A DNA stretch of 64,000 bases from Tyto alba (GCF_018691265.1 NW_024881321.1:13271387-13335386); one strand, 5' to 3'; numbered from the stretch's first letter, positions 49,924 through 62,960 are shown. The notes: generated by a model from the letters alone, not told the origin. Made by a program: numbers and translations.

Positions 49924-51603
49924 AAACAATTTATACTAATTTAAAAATAAGTTTAATTATTAAAAAAGGTTATTAAAAATACTGGGAGATTCACTGTCAT
50001 TGAATATTTTTAATGCAAAACTATTTTCTTTTAAAAGAGAGATTAAAATTAAAGGAACAACCAATAAGAGGAAACCTCGTAACCTTTGTAATGGAGGAAT
50101 GCATGTCAGACTATCCCATGGCCCCTCCTGTCTTTATAAACAAGAAAAATATGAAATAATATCACTGATACGTTAATAAATTCATATGGTGAAATACTGA
50201 AGTAGATAAAGCCTACGTAATGTCTGCACACATGGCAGGATCTACATTCCTGAAGGGGTAATATTAACAAACAGGTGTCATTCCACTGTTTAAATAAATT
50301 GAAGTTAACATTTTAGTCAATATATATAATGGCTTCATACTACTCTACAGAGTAATCTAATGAAATACAATTAGTTTTTAGTTTCTGAGGTTGATTTCAG
50401 CATAAAATTATTTGTAAAAAAAAATGTAGTATGTAAAGATTATGAAATTATTAAATAAATTTCTAAAAATGCATGACTTCCTCATTAAGAAGTACAAATG
50501 TTAGATTAATGGTCTTGGTACCAACAGATTCAAAATACAGTATTTAAAGGGAATATGTTTTATCCACACAGGGAATCAGATGTTAAATTATACACCATGC
50601 AGATCAGCAAGTACTAGGATGGAAGAATGACAATGGAAATATCAGCAATCCAGGAAGTTATGTTACATTCCATCAGTATCTACCTCCTTGTTTAAAAGAA
50701 AATTGCAAAGTGATGATGTGGTTGGTAAGGAATGGTGATAGTGGAGTGTAATGCTAATGTGCCATCTCTCATAAGAAAGAAAATCAAGATCCAGATCACC
50801 AGGGATTGCTTAAAATCTCTTGAAATATTTCCCCATATAAAAATACTATCAGTGTTAGACTTGGTGACCTTTGTAAACCTCATTTTGAGTAATTAAATTT
50901 TGCCCAACTCAGACATCCCTATCCTTACATTTACCTGACAGCACAGTCAATTACTCCATGGACTGTCTATTGCCATAACAGCTGGGAATTAATTTTAAAA
51001 ATTTATAATATTAATAATTTCTATAAACTACCCACCCTTAATGAGGCATTTCTGCTTCTCACAAAAACGTTACAAAATGCACTTTAATGTCTTTAGAGTA
51101 TAAGACAGAAGTCAGTTACATGAAATACACTTCAAACATAGTCTTTATTCCATCTAATTTTAGATGCCACAATTTAAGCCACCTAGTGTAAACTAGGTTA
51201 GTTAATCTCCTTAGCTAGACTTTGAAGAAAACCCACACAGTTCCATAAGTAAACCACCACCTAGCCTGTTGGAATTTATCCTCAGATCCACTTGCATCAC
51301 TACCATAACTACAGATGAAGCTTAAATGACTGCATGTGAGATGAATCCAAGCTTCTGCTCTCCAATTTCACAAAAAGATACCTTGAGGCTGAATTTTAGA
51401 GCAAAAGTGCATGCCTTTATTTTCTAGACAAAGAGAACTACATATTAATTATTGCCACATTCTTCTTTTCTTTTTTTGTATGAGGCAATTTAAAAAAATC
51501 TCATGTAAATATAAGAGCATAGGAGTCAACTGTGGTTTCAGGTTTAACATACACATCTTTCCAAGAAACAAGAATCCTCTGTAAGTTTATGCAGTCCATT
51601 TAT
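49924..51603. other. Unique AT-rich non-coding DNA
   Basis: No gene or repeat family was recognised between the LTR and the CR1 fragment. Base composition drops back to AT-rich at once after the LTR. Confidence 0.6.
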
Positions 51604-52576
51604 GATGAAGTTCTTGATGACTGAAAAAAAGCATACCTCCTGCCCATTTTCAAGAAGTAGGAGGATCATCAGAGGAACTGCAGGCCAGTCAACCTAGCCT
51701 CACTACTTGACAAATCCTCATTGAAGCCACATGCAGACACATACAGTAGAAGGAGGAGATGAAACAGCCTACATGCATTTACCAATGGCAAAATATGCTT
51801 GACCAAGCTGGTTTTCTTCTGTGATGATAGATGCTTGGTGAAGAAGGTGTACAGAGATGATTGTAAAACTTTTGACAATGTAACTCATGGTATCCTTACA
51901 CATAAATTGGTGAGATATGGTTTGGATTGGTGGACTATTCAGTGGCTGGAAAAATTGCTTGGACTATCAGGTTCAAAGGGTTGTGATCAGAGGTGTACAG
52001 TCCAACAGGCAGCTGGTTAATAGGTATGGATAATGGGGCCAATGCTGCCTTTGCATCTGATGTCTTGACTAATAAGCTGAATCATAAGGCAGAGTGCATC
52101 CTCTGCAAATGTGCAGATGACAACAAGCTGGGGGCAAGTCCTCTGCTTGCTGCAAGGCTGGGCTCCTATTCAGAGAGAGATTGATGGACTGGATAAATGA
52201 GCAACAAGTACCTCAAGAAGCGCAGAAATGGCAAACATGGAGTCCTGCCCCAGGAGGGAATAACCTTATATAACAATGCAGGCTGGGGGTGAATTGGATA
52301 GAAACCAGCTTGGCAAAAAAAGGACTGAGGGGAACTCATGGAAAACGCTGACTAAAGCTTGGCACTGTGGCTTTGCAAAATGGAAGACCAACAGCATACT
52401 GGGCTGTATTAGCTAAAATGTAGTCAGCCTGAAGAGGATATGGATTCTCTCCCTCTTTTCAGCACTTGTGAGGCAGTATCTGGAATAATGTGTCCAGTTG
52501 TGGGCTCTCTGTTTTGAGCTGGGCTTTGGACCTTCAGAGATCCCTTACAACGTAAAATATTTTATAATTTTATGAC
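51604..52576 (+). mobile_element. CR1 LINE fragment (ORF2 RT region plus 3' end), 5'-truncated
   Basis: The order of landmarks is that of avian CR1 ORF2. GCAGGCCAGTCAACCTAGCC (near 51682) is followed by CCATTGCC-type fingers sequence and 'AAATATGCTTGACCAAGCTG'. Next comes the palm region with TTTTGACAATGTAAC, then GGTGAGATATGGTTTGGATT, then the catalytic FADD-type box at 52110-52121. 'ACTGGGCTGTATTAG' and TGTGTCCAGTTGTGGGCTC come near the 3' part. It finishes with a CAGAGATCCCTTACAAC-type tail and ATTTTATAATTTTATGAC, the decayed CR1 terminal repeat. Everything upstream of the fingers region is absent, as is usual for CR1. About 0.4 kb of the normal 3' part is missing between roughly 52508 and 52530. 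Confidence 0.92.
51680..52190 (+). pseudogene. Decayed reverse-transcriptase domain of CR1 ORF2
   Basis: Non-functional remains of the LINE reverse transcriptase, which would copy CR1 RNA at a nicked target site. The first readable piece, 51799-52020, holds TFDNVTHGILTHKLVRYGLD, matching the palm 'KAFDTVSHSILLEKL' region of CR1. The first catalytic aspartate area before it is damaged by a deletion. The reading frame then shifts. The next piece, 51993-52184, holds CADDNKLG at 52107-52130, the counterpart of the FADDTKLG catalytic box, with its aromatic residue replaced by cysteine. The intervening 'SGVPQGS' motif is lost in a small deletion near 52018-52030. Stops and frameshifts show it has been inactive for a long time. 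Confidence 0.85.
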
Positions 52577-53516
52577 TGCTACTTATGCATATCCCTGCCA
52601 GAACCATTTAGGATACAAGTCAGAGAGAATTTTATACTTTAAAGCTTACACACTTGGCTGAAGTCTTAGAAACTTGTCATCTTATAGACAATGTGACTTT
52701 TCACACAGTGAAGGACTTCATTTCACTTGAAGTCTTGAGATACAGGTAACAAGTACATTCACCGAGAGCTGGATCTACCAAGACAAACTGGGTGAAGTAC
52801 AGAAGGCAGATGAAGCATTCCAGTGTTCTTTCAGGTCAAATTAAAAGCTCACATTTTGAAAAGCTGAACTTCCCTCTAGTTAGTCTTGGAACATCATAAA
52901 TGATAATATGGATGAAAGTCTGCAACTACTGAAAAAGAACTATCATCACAGAATACTTCAAATTTGACATTAATCCAAAAGACATCCATATGCACATCTC
53001 AGTCTTACAAGAGATGATGGCTGAGAAACAAGTCTCTTGTTCCATGTTGTTGTTAGCAAAAATTATAAGACATGAAATGGAAATCACTTTTTCATGAGCA
53101 ATACTACAGTTTGGACACTTACTGGCTGGGGAACTATTAGGAAATAAATGCACTATCTGAGGGTTAGAAGAAGGATAGTGATCTATCAAACATATATTAT
53201 TCACTCCTTGAGGAATGCAACAAAACAAGTGCAAATTAAAATATGTATTCTGTGATGAGCTTGGGTAATATATGGTGCTTCAAACAGACAACAGAAACTT
53301 TATTGTAGGTAACAGAAATGCATAAATAGTACAGAAAAGGAGTAAAAAACAATCAGGAAGGAGACTTACTGGTATTAGTACTGGCAGTGAAAATAGATTA
53401 GTTTCACCACATCTAAACTTCTGGCTGTGAAAATAAAACTTCCTTGAAATACACATTCTTTTAAATTTCAGTAGATGAGATTCAGTAAATTACAGTCATC
53501 TCTAGCAAAATTCAAC

Positions 53517-53539
53517 TTTTTTTTTTTTTTTTTTTTTTT
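53517..53539. repeat. Poly(T) run, 23 bases
   Basis: An uninterrupted T run followed by AAAAGATGG. Confidence 0.9.
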
Positions 53540-54561
53540 AAAAGATGGCTATTGGAAAAATGAGATGGTCATGATGGTTAGCTTTAGCACAGGAATTATG
53601 TAGTTATGACAGTTACTCAAGAAACAGGTAACCTGGTCCTCCCAGTCTATACTGAATTTCTGGAGGATGCCCTGATCATCAGTCTAGAATATAAGTATTC
53701 TCTACTTTTCTTATAGAAATCTCTTGTAAAAATCCAGAATGGAGAATTTTTAGTTATGAAAGTAAAGCAAATGAGGCAGTCTAACAGTACAAGCACAGAC
53801 TGAGGAGAGGGAAGTCCCTGGCTCCAGTCCCTACTCCCAAAGATTTTATCTAATGCAGTTCAAATAGATTAAAAAATAAATTTAAAAAAAAGTTAAAAAA
53901 AGAAGTGTAGAATGCATTTCCCTTTCCTAGGTTAGTAATTACAGCAGAAGACAATGGAGCGATGTTTTTTCTTGTGCTGTTGTCTTTTGGACCCATAAAT
54001 GGTTTTTTATGTTTGTTGTTGCTTTTCTGACATATTGATGTTGGGTGAGAACATGAGAAACAATAAAAAAAAAATCTTACGATTTATTTTAATGTACAGT
54101 CATGAGCATATCATTCACTGCATATGTTTTTCTACATCTGCCACTGAAATATCTTTACCCTCTAATCACAATTTTGTTTAATTGTCTTAGTGTAATATAA
54201 TACATTGCTAAAGTGTCCCTGCTATCAGTAACACATAGTGGCTGGACATGGTTTTCACCATAACTGTGATAATAAATTATCCAGCTGAAACAAATCTAAA
54301 TGTTCAAGGAGACTATTTGCCAAGAAGACAACTACACTGACTAAATGAAAGAAACAGACAAGAGTTTAGTAGAACAGGATATTCTGGCACTGATTATTTT
54401 AGTATACTCTAATGGACATTGTACTTGTTGAAAAGGAGAAACAGACTACTGGATACACAAAAGTCTTGTCATACAAATTCAAAGAAAGTTTTTAACTAGT
54501 GGGATAATTCATTTTACTGCATGGCAACAGAGGGCACATTTCCCTTTAGTTTTTAATTAAG

Positions 54562-54570
<9 letters not shown>

Positions 54571-54595
<25 letters not shown>
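54571..54595. repeat. Poly(T) run, 25 bases
   Basis: An uninterrupted T run preceded by TTTTTTCTC and followed by AAAGTGG. Confidence 0.9.
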
Positions 54596-54786
54596 AAAGT
54601 GGAATCCACTGGATTTTATTTTGGTGAATACCTGAGGCAGTTTTTATTACTTAACAGCTTCCTCTAATCCATAGGAGTCTTAAATTTGAAAGCAGAAAAA
54701 AAATAGAAACCTAATTTCTCTGAAAAAGAATTGCACTGCAGATTTTACCATCTGGTATTGCTCTATTACTGAAACTGTATTTTTGT

Positions 54787-54820
54787 TGGTTTTTTTGTTT
54801 GTTTGTTTGTTTGGTTTTTT
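54787..54820 (+). repeat. (GTTT)n low-complexity tract
   Basis: Four or so GTTT units flanked by T runs. It is the complement-type counterpart of the A/C-rich tracts elsewhere. Confidence 0.85.
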
Positions 54821-56099
54821 TAAAACTACTACATTCAAGAAAGTAGATGTTATTAACTTTAATACTTTTTTAAACAAAGTAATCTGTTGAACCGATAATG
54901 GATTTTAAAGTAACTCATTACATCGGTACTCATTACATTGGTTTTTACACCACTGTGTTTTCCCTGTTGGCCACATGAACCTCTAAACCTGACATTGTTA
55001 ATTGCAATTATAATATGTAGTATGTGGATACTTGATTAACTTCATACTGTATTTAAGGCAGACATAAGGGTAATCGAAGAATTCTACCACCAAACTTGAA
55101 GGGTGTTATCATAGAAGCCTAAAAATACTGCTTGCCATTTAATTCACTTGGAAATGAGCTGCGCAAGATTTCCAGAGCAAAGCTACCATCTATTCAGGCA
55201 TTGAAAATTAAAGTTTTATTTGAAAGGCGATCGGCTAGTTCTACAGGCATGAGACAGGCACTAGAACTCGTCAAAAATTTATCGATGGGAAAGGTCTGAA
55301 GCTGTCGTGCTTTTACATGTATACCCCAATTTAGATTTTTAGTTACTTTTACTTGAAAAATTGGCTCTGACTCTCCACATGGCTTGAGGCATAGTTTCAA
55401 TACCACTTTTTTTGTGTCAAAAACACCTGTCTTTTTACTTTAGTGCCAGAAGGGCTTAGCATCTTGTCAGTGAAGTAACACAGCCTGCACATTTATAGGT
55501 GTCACTCACTTTACCATCTGTTTTTTAGGATAACAGTCACCACTATCACCCAGCCCCTCCAGAGGCTCTAACAATCTTTATAGATTAAGGTTGAAATCTA
55601 CACTGAAGAACAGCTAAGGGTGTCCCACCACTTCCAGCTCATTCTATGTGTCCTTTAACCTTAACTCTGTGAATACCTCATCCTACATGAATTCAGTAAC
55701 TATCCCTCATCCAAATTTTTCTCTCAGTAGCATCCTAGCACTTCTTTAAAGTGTTACAGCAAACAATTGTCAAACAAATGTCTGCATGTTGTACACTGAG
55801 AGAAAACTGCATGCATATAAACAGCAGTCCGCATACCACGTCCAAACCTACACCGCAGGCAGTTTACTTCTAATTTCCAGAGTTAGGAGTAACATCATCA
55901 CTAATCCTAAATTACATTTAACTGATAAAGTTGTTAATCAGATAACCTGGCAAATGTGTTAATAATAAATAAGTATAGTATGAAAATCCAAGCCTAATTT
56001 ACCTATTATTGAACAAAAAGGGGTTTATTCTAAAGTGGGTTTTAATTTTTATTTTCTTTCCCAGAAAGTACAATTTTTTTTAATCCTTTCTTCTCATTG

Positions 56100-56139
56100 A
56101 AATAAATAAATAAATACATACATATATACATACATAAAT
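56100..56139 (+). repeat. (AAAT)n / (ATAC)n short microsatellite
   Basis: Three to four AAAT units run into CATACATATATACATACATA. Confidence 0.85.
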
Positions 56140-56989
56140 AGTGCCACAGACCCCATTACATGCCTTTTATGCACTGGTGCAGCTATGAATTTTTTATAGA
56201 CATACAGTACCAAAGTCAGAAGAGATATATAGATTTTGATGTAGGGGTGACATGTCAATACTGCTGTGAGAAAATGTATGTTGGTAGCCTTCAAGTTGGA
56301 ATAGCAGAACGAAAAAAGTTCTCCTTTATAATAGCATTTAAAGCATTTTCTAATGTTTGCCTGGATCGAGGACCTATCTAATCATAAAATTTGAGACACA
56401 TTCAAGTCTTGCGATAGGGCCAAGTGGAAGAGAGAATATCAAGCAAGTAACTCTCTGTGATCTGATATCTATATTCTTCCAGAAACAACATGACTTTGAT
56501 AATTCTTTGGCACATAAACATTGTTTTATACTCTCTCTTATGTTAAGATATTAATTAAGAATCATTCACGTCACCTATGACTTGTCCTTGGCCTGGCAGT
56601 AGCACTTTATGAGTTATATAACTAGGGAGGGCCAAATGAACATTACAAATACATTTCTATGTTAAAATCCCAGCAAGAGATTTCTAATGGTAATGTTTTC
56701 ACTGTTAAAAGCTTAATGTCCTCAGGCCTAAAGGAACACAATAAAGAGACATTACAAAGGTAAATTTTCTGCTAGCTGAATTTCTTTCTGATAGATATCT
56801 AAATGTATAATCCTATCCAAATTACCTGGAATAACAAAACCTCCTCTTTTTTTTTTTTTTCTATCTCATGCATCATAATATACCATTCACACCTTATTAT
56901 CCTGTTCATTGCTTTCCTTAGAATAGGACATGTGTAAGGGTGGACAATGATCAGTGAGACTGCCCTGAATAGCTATAAAGTTTCAGATA

Positions 56990-58010
56990 AAGTCTCCTCC
57001 TTTCTTTTTATAAAGCAGGCAGACAGATGCAGCTGCTGTCCCACATTTGTCCATAGCTGAGCTACCTGTCTGCCAAGCCAGTTAGAGAGTTTGAAAGCAA
57101 TGGGAAACATGCTCATGTTGACAAAATTAATTTCTAAGCCAGAGTATACTGTACAATTAAGAAAGAATATATACTAAAGCTGAGTGTAGTCTGGAGCTAT
57201 TAAACAGCACCTTTTGGACAGTCTAAAGAGATAATTCTGTTATCTCCCTGCGCTATCTTGCAGTGATTTGTTTCAGCTTCCTGAATGAAACCTGTTAATT
57301 TCTCTGATGGGAGATGGTGGATGCTGTCCAGACTTTCCCTTGTACACTGAACCCATTGAGGTGGGCTCTTCCTGTTCACACTAAATTTGTTGCACAAGTT
57401 ATTTATTGGTGAAGCCATGTCTCTGTCACCAATGTAGCATACCTTTCAAAGTAATTTGAGCAATCCCATTAATGTGGCATCACCAGGACTCTGTAATTAC
57501 TGTGGTCTGCATAGGGATTTCTTTTTTGTTGTCATTAGCTGTTGGTTAAGCAGTGCTCCTGGCATTGAGTTGTAGCTGGCCAGTGTTTTTCCACTAGGCC
57601 CAATTTTCTTCCCATTTTGAATTGGAAAAGAAGCAGCCTAAAATTCCTCAGCCAAGTCAGCTTGTTCACTACATTATGACATTTAGGCTGTGTGGGTGGA
57701 GGGGGTTGAGAGTGGTACTGCCTTGCCATCCCTGTAAAACATTTTAGTCTCTCACAGAGTAACACAGCAGTGTCAGCACAGTGCTCTCATTACTGTGGAA
57801 ATATTACATGTAGCCATTAGTCTTCTCCCTTCAATTAGTGACAGTCAGTTAAGCTGTGCCCCCAGCCTGCTTTAGCTGTTGGCAGCACTACCAAGTCAAA
57901 CTTGTCTCCCATTTGGAAAGAAAACTGGGGAAGCCTACTGTTCACCAGTCACACTCTTTGGCTGTGAAAAGGAAGTGGACAAGGGCACAGACTTGTTTGA
58001 AAGTATGCAA
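56990..58010. promoter_or_regulatory. Conserved-looking non-coding block
   Basis: This 1-kb block is less AT-rich than its surroundings, of high complexity and free of long open frames or transposon signatures. It contains the apparent tandem duplication at 57415-57965. The texture suggests an ancient, constrained element, but constraint cannot be shown from one sequence. Confidence 0.3.
57415..57965 (+). repeat. Diverged tandem duplication, two units of about 295 bp
   Basis: Words recur in the same order at nearly constant offset. They include ATTACTGTGG (57496 and 57789), CATTAG (57533 and 57815), GTTAAGC (57545 and 57848), TAGCTG (57573 and 57873), CCCATTT (57611 and 57908), GGAAA (57624 and 57915) and GCCTA (57636 and 57933). 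The offsets are 282-303 bases. A weaker third unit may lie upstream, with CCCATTG at 57352 and GGAC at 57216 facing GGAC at 57486. The units are too diverged for a recent duplication. The unit matches no repeat family I know. Confidence 0.55.
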
Positions 58011-59312
58011 TTAATTTACAGGTAAGCAAATGACACTGGAAAAGATTAAGGAAAAGATCTTCATGATACACAGATGACTGTTAATATGACACAACTTTTG
58101 GAATGCCACTTCACAGAGTTCCTCTTGTTCTATCTTACCCTTTTTTTGGTTAGTTTGTTTGTTCTCAGGGGTGTGGGAGGAGTTATATACAATGGGACAG
58201 GTCAGAGTTAAGGAATGTGATTTTGAGAGCTGCTTTTTTTCAACTGCATGTATCAGAACAGATTTGAAAGGTCAACTGTGAAAAGTAGTTCTGTCTTCTG
58301 CAGGTGAAATCCAATTCAAACCAGTAGAAAAGAGGATTCTCTAGCTTGAGTGATAAAGGAAATGCAAAACTGAAGTTCCTCTGATAAATCCTGTGGGACA
58401 AATAGTCTACCAAAATAACCGGGCATAGCCTAACTGATGTTAAATGGAATCTCATTAATTGATAGGAAAAGATATTTAGATGCTATATCTGTACAATGAT
58501 CCCCTAAACAGCTGGTGCTGAGATATGATCAGACAAGATCAAAGTTTTCTTATGTGTTAAATCAACATGAGATTTTAGATTTAAGAAACACTATAAACTT
58601 TAAAGTGTTCAAGATAATGGCTCAGAACTGCATTTCTATCATCTTGAATACAGAATCAAAAAGCTCAAAGCCAGATAACAGTGAAAGCTTAATGTAATCT
58701 GTATTCTTTGGCTCTGAAAACATTATATTTATCTGTATTTGTGCTGTAATTATTTGGCTGTTTTGTTTTTCCACATGAAACCAAAAGCTCATGGCTGTTA
58801 AACACCTGAGTGTGCATAAACTTCATCACTGCTTCCACTGCTCATTCTATCAAAAATCCTACATCTTTTGATCAGTTCTTTCTAAATGAGGTACCCCTGT
58901 TAATCATAACTAGAGTGCTGAAATTTATACAAGCTATTAAGGAACTACATTTTGTAACAGTTCAATGAATGAAAGTACCTTTGCACAATCTCTCTTAATA
59001 ATAAAAATAAACTTTGAACCTATCATTACATTTCTTTATGGCTTCAAAACCAATAATCCTAGTTTGCCAAGTCTGGCAATCCAGTTAATTGCTCTAACAT
59101 GAAATATCATTTTCAAACAAGACTTCTTTAGGTTATCCTTTCATGTGAAAATACTGTATGCAGGTTTCACTACTAAAGGTCAGGTAATAGAACACTTGAA
59201 TAACAAGCAGGGATCAACATACTGCAAGTAGTCTGCTATCAAAAGAGTTCTGCTAAATGACAGATGGCTGGCAAGCTGTAAGGAGGCCACTATTAAGATA
59301 CTGAAAACAAAC

Positions 59313-59337
59313 AAAAAAAAAAAAAAAAAAAAAAAAA
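59313..59337. repeat. Poly(A) run, 25 bases
   Basis: An uninterrupted A run followed by GGAGGGG and a second short A run. Confidence 0.9.
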
Positions 59338-61481
59338 GGAGGGGAAAAAAAAATCCAAGCCCCTAACAAACAGAAAGAAAATGTATGAGCAAGATCCATG
59401 TATTAACATATCCATATTGGTCAGTCACCTGTGGGCATTTGACCTACTTCCATGATGTCCTCCTACAGTGATACAAGCTTTTCTTCTTCTCAGCAGGTAG
59501 TAATCTTCAGGAAAAACTGCTGAGAACTGCAGGTATCCCTACTTGCTGATCTCCCAAATTGTTTTTGGTGATACGGGCATTTCTGTAGTGTATGTACCTT
59601 TTGCTCTCTCTTAATTTTCCATTTTCTCCTGACAATCCAGAAACAATATAGAAGCAGAAGATTACAAGGTCTGAGAGAAAGGTCAATATCAGGTGCAGTG
59701 GCAAAGTTCTATGCTCCATCAATTTGCAGCATGTTCAGCATTATTTTTGCATATTTTATTGTCATATAATACAGGTCATTAGTAGCTTGTTAGAATAACA
59801 ACCCTTTGGTGTATCATGTTTGATTTATATTAGCTTACTGTTCCTTCACATTTTATATTTCCCACTGAACTCCTGTGAAATCCATATTATCACAAGGCTC
59901 AGGGATTCACTTGACTACTTCCACTTACAATGTGCATTAGTTTAAGCCTAATATAAGTAGATGTTCCCAGCTGCTGATGTGCAACTCCATTTTCACCTGT
60001 ATAGGTGCATACAAAAGAATTATCCTGTTTAAAACCAAAACAAATAGGTTTTATATGCACAGTTCAATAAAGACTCTGTAAAATCAGACTGAGCAATTGT
60101 TGCTCTGAAAATGTCTCTCTCAAAAGTAACCTCTTTTCATCCTTCTTCCTCTCTCTCTTTTCTCAAATTTCTAACAGAAAATAGAAGGGAAAATCCTTCT
60201 GAATTCATAATTCAGGTAATAAATAACAAAGATAACAAAGTCTTCATAAAATAATGCAGTTGCTTCTAACTGTATTTGTAGTGCAGGATGCTAAGAACAT
60301 TAGAAAATGTATCCTCTGTCATGATAATGATTTCATGTTGCACCACTGTAGGTCAGAAATAAAATAACAATATATGTTTCAACCTCAAATACTCTTTGGA
60401 ACTGATTAATACAATTATACACAGTTATATTTGCATTGCAACAAATTTCCATCTAAAGGCAAAATGAAGTTTTACAATTGCTCTAGGCTATGCACAAATT
60501 AACACTTCATTGAATATTAATTAATTACTTTCTGTGACCAATTGATATGCAAATAATACGTGTGTCAGAATTTATAATTACATTTATTTCAAGATAAAAT
60601 ACAGGAGTATTAACATAAAAAAAGACTTCCATAACAAAGTGAGTAAATCAATTAAGGCATGTGCCACAGTATTACTAAAGTAAAGGTTTTGTTGCTGATT
60701 GTGCACAACCAGGTAACACTATATTTTCATACTAATTTCTAATGTTTATGAAAACTCAGTAGTATTCTAGAATTTTACCTCTATAAACTGCATCTGGATT
60801 TGGTTTGGAATCAAACACAATTCATATTATTTACATCATAAATCATTCTAATTTATCAGTTAAAAGCAAACTGATACTGAATATTTTTGTTGACTTCATC
60901 ATACATTTTATATCATCAAGCCTAAGATCATGTAATAGTAGGTGGAAGCTACATCAGTGCTTGCATCCTTTTTCCTTCAACAATGAGTTTTTTAAATTGT
61001 TTATGTGATGTTTATAGAAGTAGGTTGAAGGACCAAAATCTAAATGTCTTTGTACTTCCTGTGAAGCCTTGGGAGAAAGAAACTGCTATACAATCATCTC
61101 AATACTGAATAACCAGTACTCGTTCTACATAAGTTATATCAGGTATCAGTTCCCTTTGCTTGAATTGCAAGATTGTTTCAACATGCTCCTAAAACACAGT
61201 CTGTCAAATAACAGAAACATATTTTTTCATAATAATATTTTAAATATAGTTCATGAAAGGTGGGAGGAAATATGTCTTAGGTTTCTCTGTTGCTCTGTTG
61301 GAAAACCTGAATTAAATACTTGTGTTTTGTCAAGTACATGTGAGGTAAAGAGAGAAAAATCATTTTCTTCTAACTTCCATTTTGCAAGAATAAGCCACAG
61401 TAGAGGCAATGATAAGAAAAAGTAAATAGCTAAGAAGTCAGAGAAGGAACTAAAATATTAGCAGCAATAATAGAAATTATC

Positions 61482-61506
61482 TTTTTTTTTTTTTTTTTTT
61501 TTTTTT
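61482..61506. repeat. Poly(T) run, 25 bases
   Basis: An uninterrupted T run followed by AATTCACCCC. Confidence 0.9.
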
Positions 61507-62099
61507 AATTCACCCCATATTGTGGAGACTACAGTAAAAGAGAATTCTTTAATTTAAAAAGATAGTCATAAAGTATAGAAGCTTTTGCTAATCTCATGGC
61601 ATACTGATGGTGTTGAGGATATTAAAGTGAATTATATAGTTTTACAAATGGGATAAATTCTGAATACACAGTAAAGTCAGGAGTGAATTTCAGTATTATG
61701 AAACAAATGGATATAATTAATTATGGTGTCAACCACTCTAGGAGAGGGCATCATGCCAGGAGAAGACTGAACAAGGATGTGTTGTATTCTATCTTCTGCC
61801 ATAATGGCAATTCTTTCCTTGTGCTCCATTTCTCCTCTCACCTTCAAACAGATGTGTGATTCCCCAGCACAAGAAATAATTTTAAAAGCCATCAAATTCA
61901 GCAAATGTAATATATATTGCTGTCGCTTTGCACTGTTCCTGCTGCAGGGGTGAGCTATGTGAAACACCTACCACACAAAACTACATTCATGAGCTGTATT
62001 AACCAAGTATACTTGTCCAAAACAAATTTACAATAACTATCACTCTAATTTCACACCACTGCAACTTCATAATATTCTGAAACAGGAAAGCTTCATCTC

Positions 62100-62960
62100 C
62101 CAACTCTACAGAGTCAATGCTGAGCTATTAGCCATGCATTAGAGGAGGGACTGGAAGTCCCACCAGCAACTTAATGCAGCCACTGTAGCCAGAGCCATGC
62201 ACTCAATGAAGCAACACTTTTCCTTTTGCTGTCAATCTTCAGTACCAGAGCAGCGGGGTTTTATTTTATCTTTTCTTTTTTTTCCCATTTCACAAGGGTA
62301 TTTAAAATTTGATCACAACAATGGTTCAGTTCATATGCATATTACAAACTGCTTTGGAGACTGCTCAGTGCAAAATGGGCGGATAATGTTACAGATTAAC
62401 TTGATTCTGGAGTGTGAACTGTCAGCTATATCCTTTAGCTGGGGAAAAGATTTTAAACACTACCTGGAAAATTGTGAGGCCTAATCTTTCTGCTGTGCTA
62501 GCTTGCAGTATAATCCGAATAATGTGGATGTGCTTTCCATCTGACTGAGGCAGGCATGCTGTTAAGTGATTTGAACGATTTGGCTGGTATAATAACAAGT
62601 TTTCTCTGTCTCACTGGATGCCAGGAACTTCCTGAAAATCTTCGCCTATGGCTTGACATAGACTGCTGAGTAGCCACAAAACTGTTTGATAAAAGCACCA
62701 GTTTTGTCCAGTATAAATCAATAGAATCCTGCCGCAATAGCTGTATTTGACTACAGCCCTCAGCTGTTATCAAGTAGGGGACCTGTTCTGATTATTTTAA
62801 CTCCAGAGTATGTATCTTTTTCCCAGCTGGTCTTCAACACAGCAGGAATGGCTGTGGTGTGTGCTCAGTGTTTTAGCCAAAGAACGTTCAACATTCACAG
62901 CACTCCTCTGGCCTCCAGACAAAGATTAACTGAAAATGCATTTCAATGCAGATAGCAAAT
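62100..62960. promoter_or_regulatory. Possible conserved non-coding element
   Basis: High-complexity sequence with relatively balanced base composition and no repeat signature. It includes an E-box next to a GATA core (CAGCTGTTATC near 62761-62771). No exon with good splice signals was found. The call is by texture only. Confidence 0.22.

Larger units (their letters stand above)
52577..56989. other. Unique AT-rich non-coding DNA with homopolymers
   Basis: No gene was recognised. It has runs of 23 T at 53517-53539 and 25 T at 54571-54595, (GTTT)n at 54787-54820, an (AAAT)/(ATAC) stretch at 56100-56139 and a T run at 56847-56860. Confidence 0.55.
58011..62099. other. Unique AT-rich non-coding DNA with homopolymers
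   Basis: No gene was recognised. It contains a run of 25 A at 59313-59337 and a run of 25 T at 61482-61506. A 118-codon open frame at 61069-61425 has no recognisable domain and an AT-driven composition (I, N, S, K, F), so I regard it as chance. Confidence 0.5.

Noticed and set aside
61069..61425. 118-codon plus-strand open frame
   Set aside because: No domain, composition driven by A/T codons, no promoter or splice context, and it runs up to an A-rich end.
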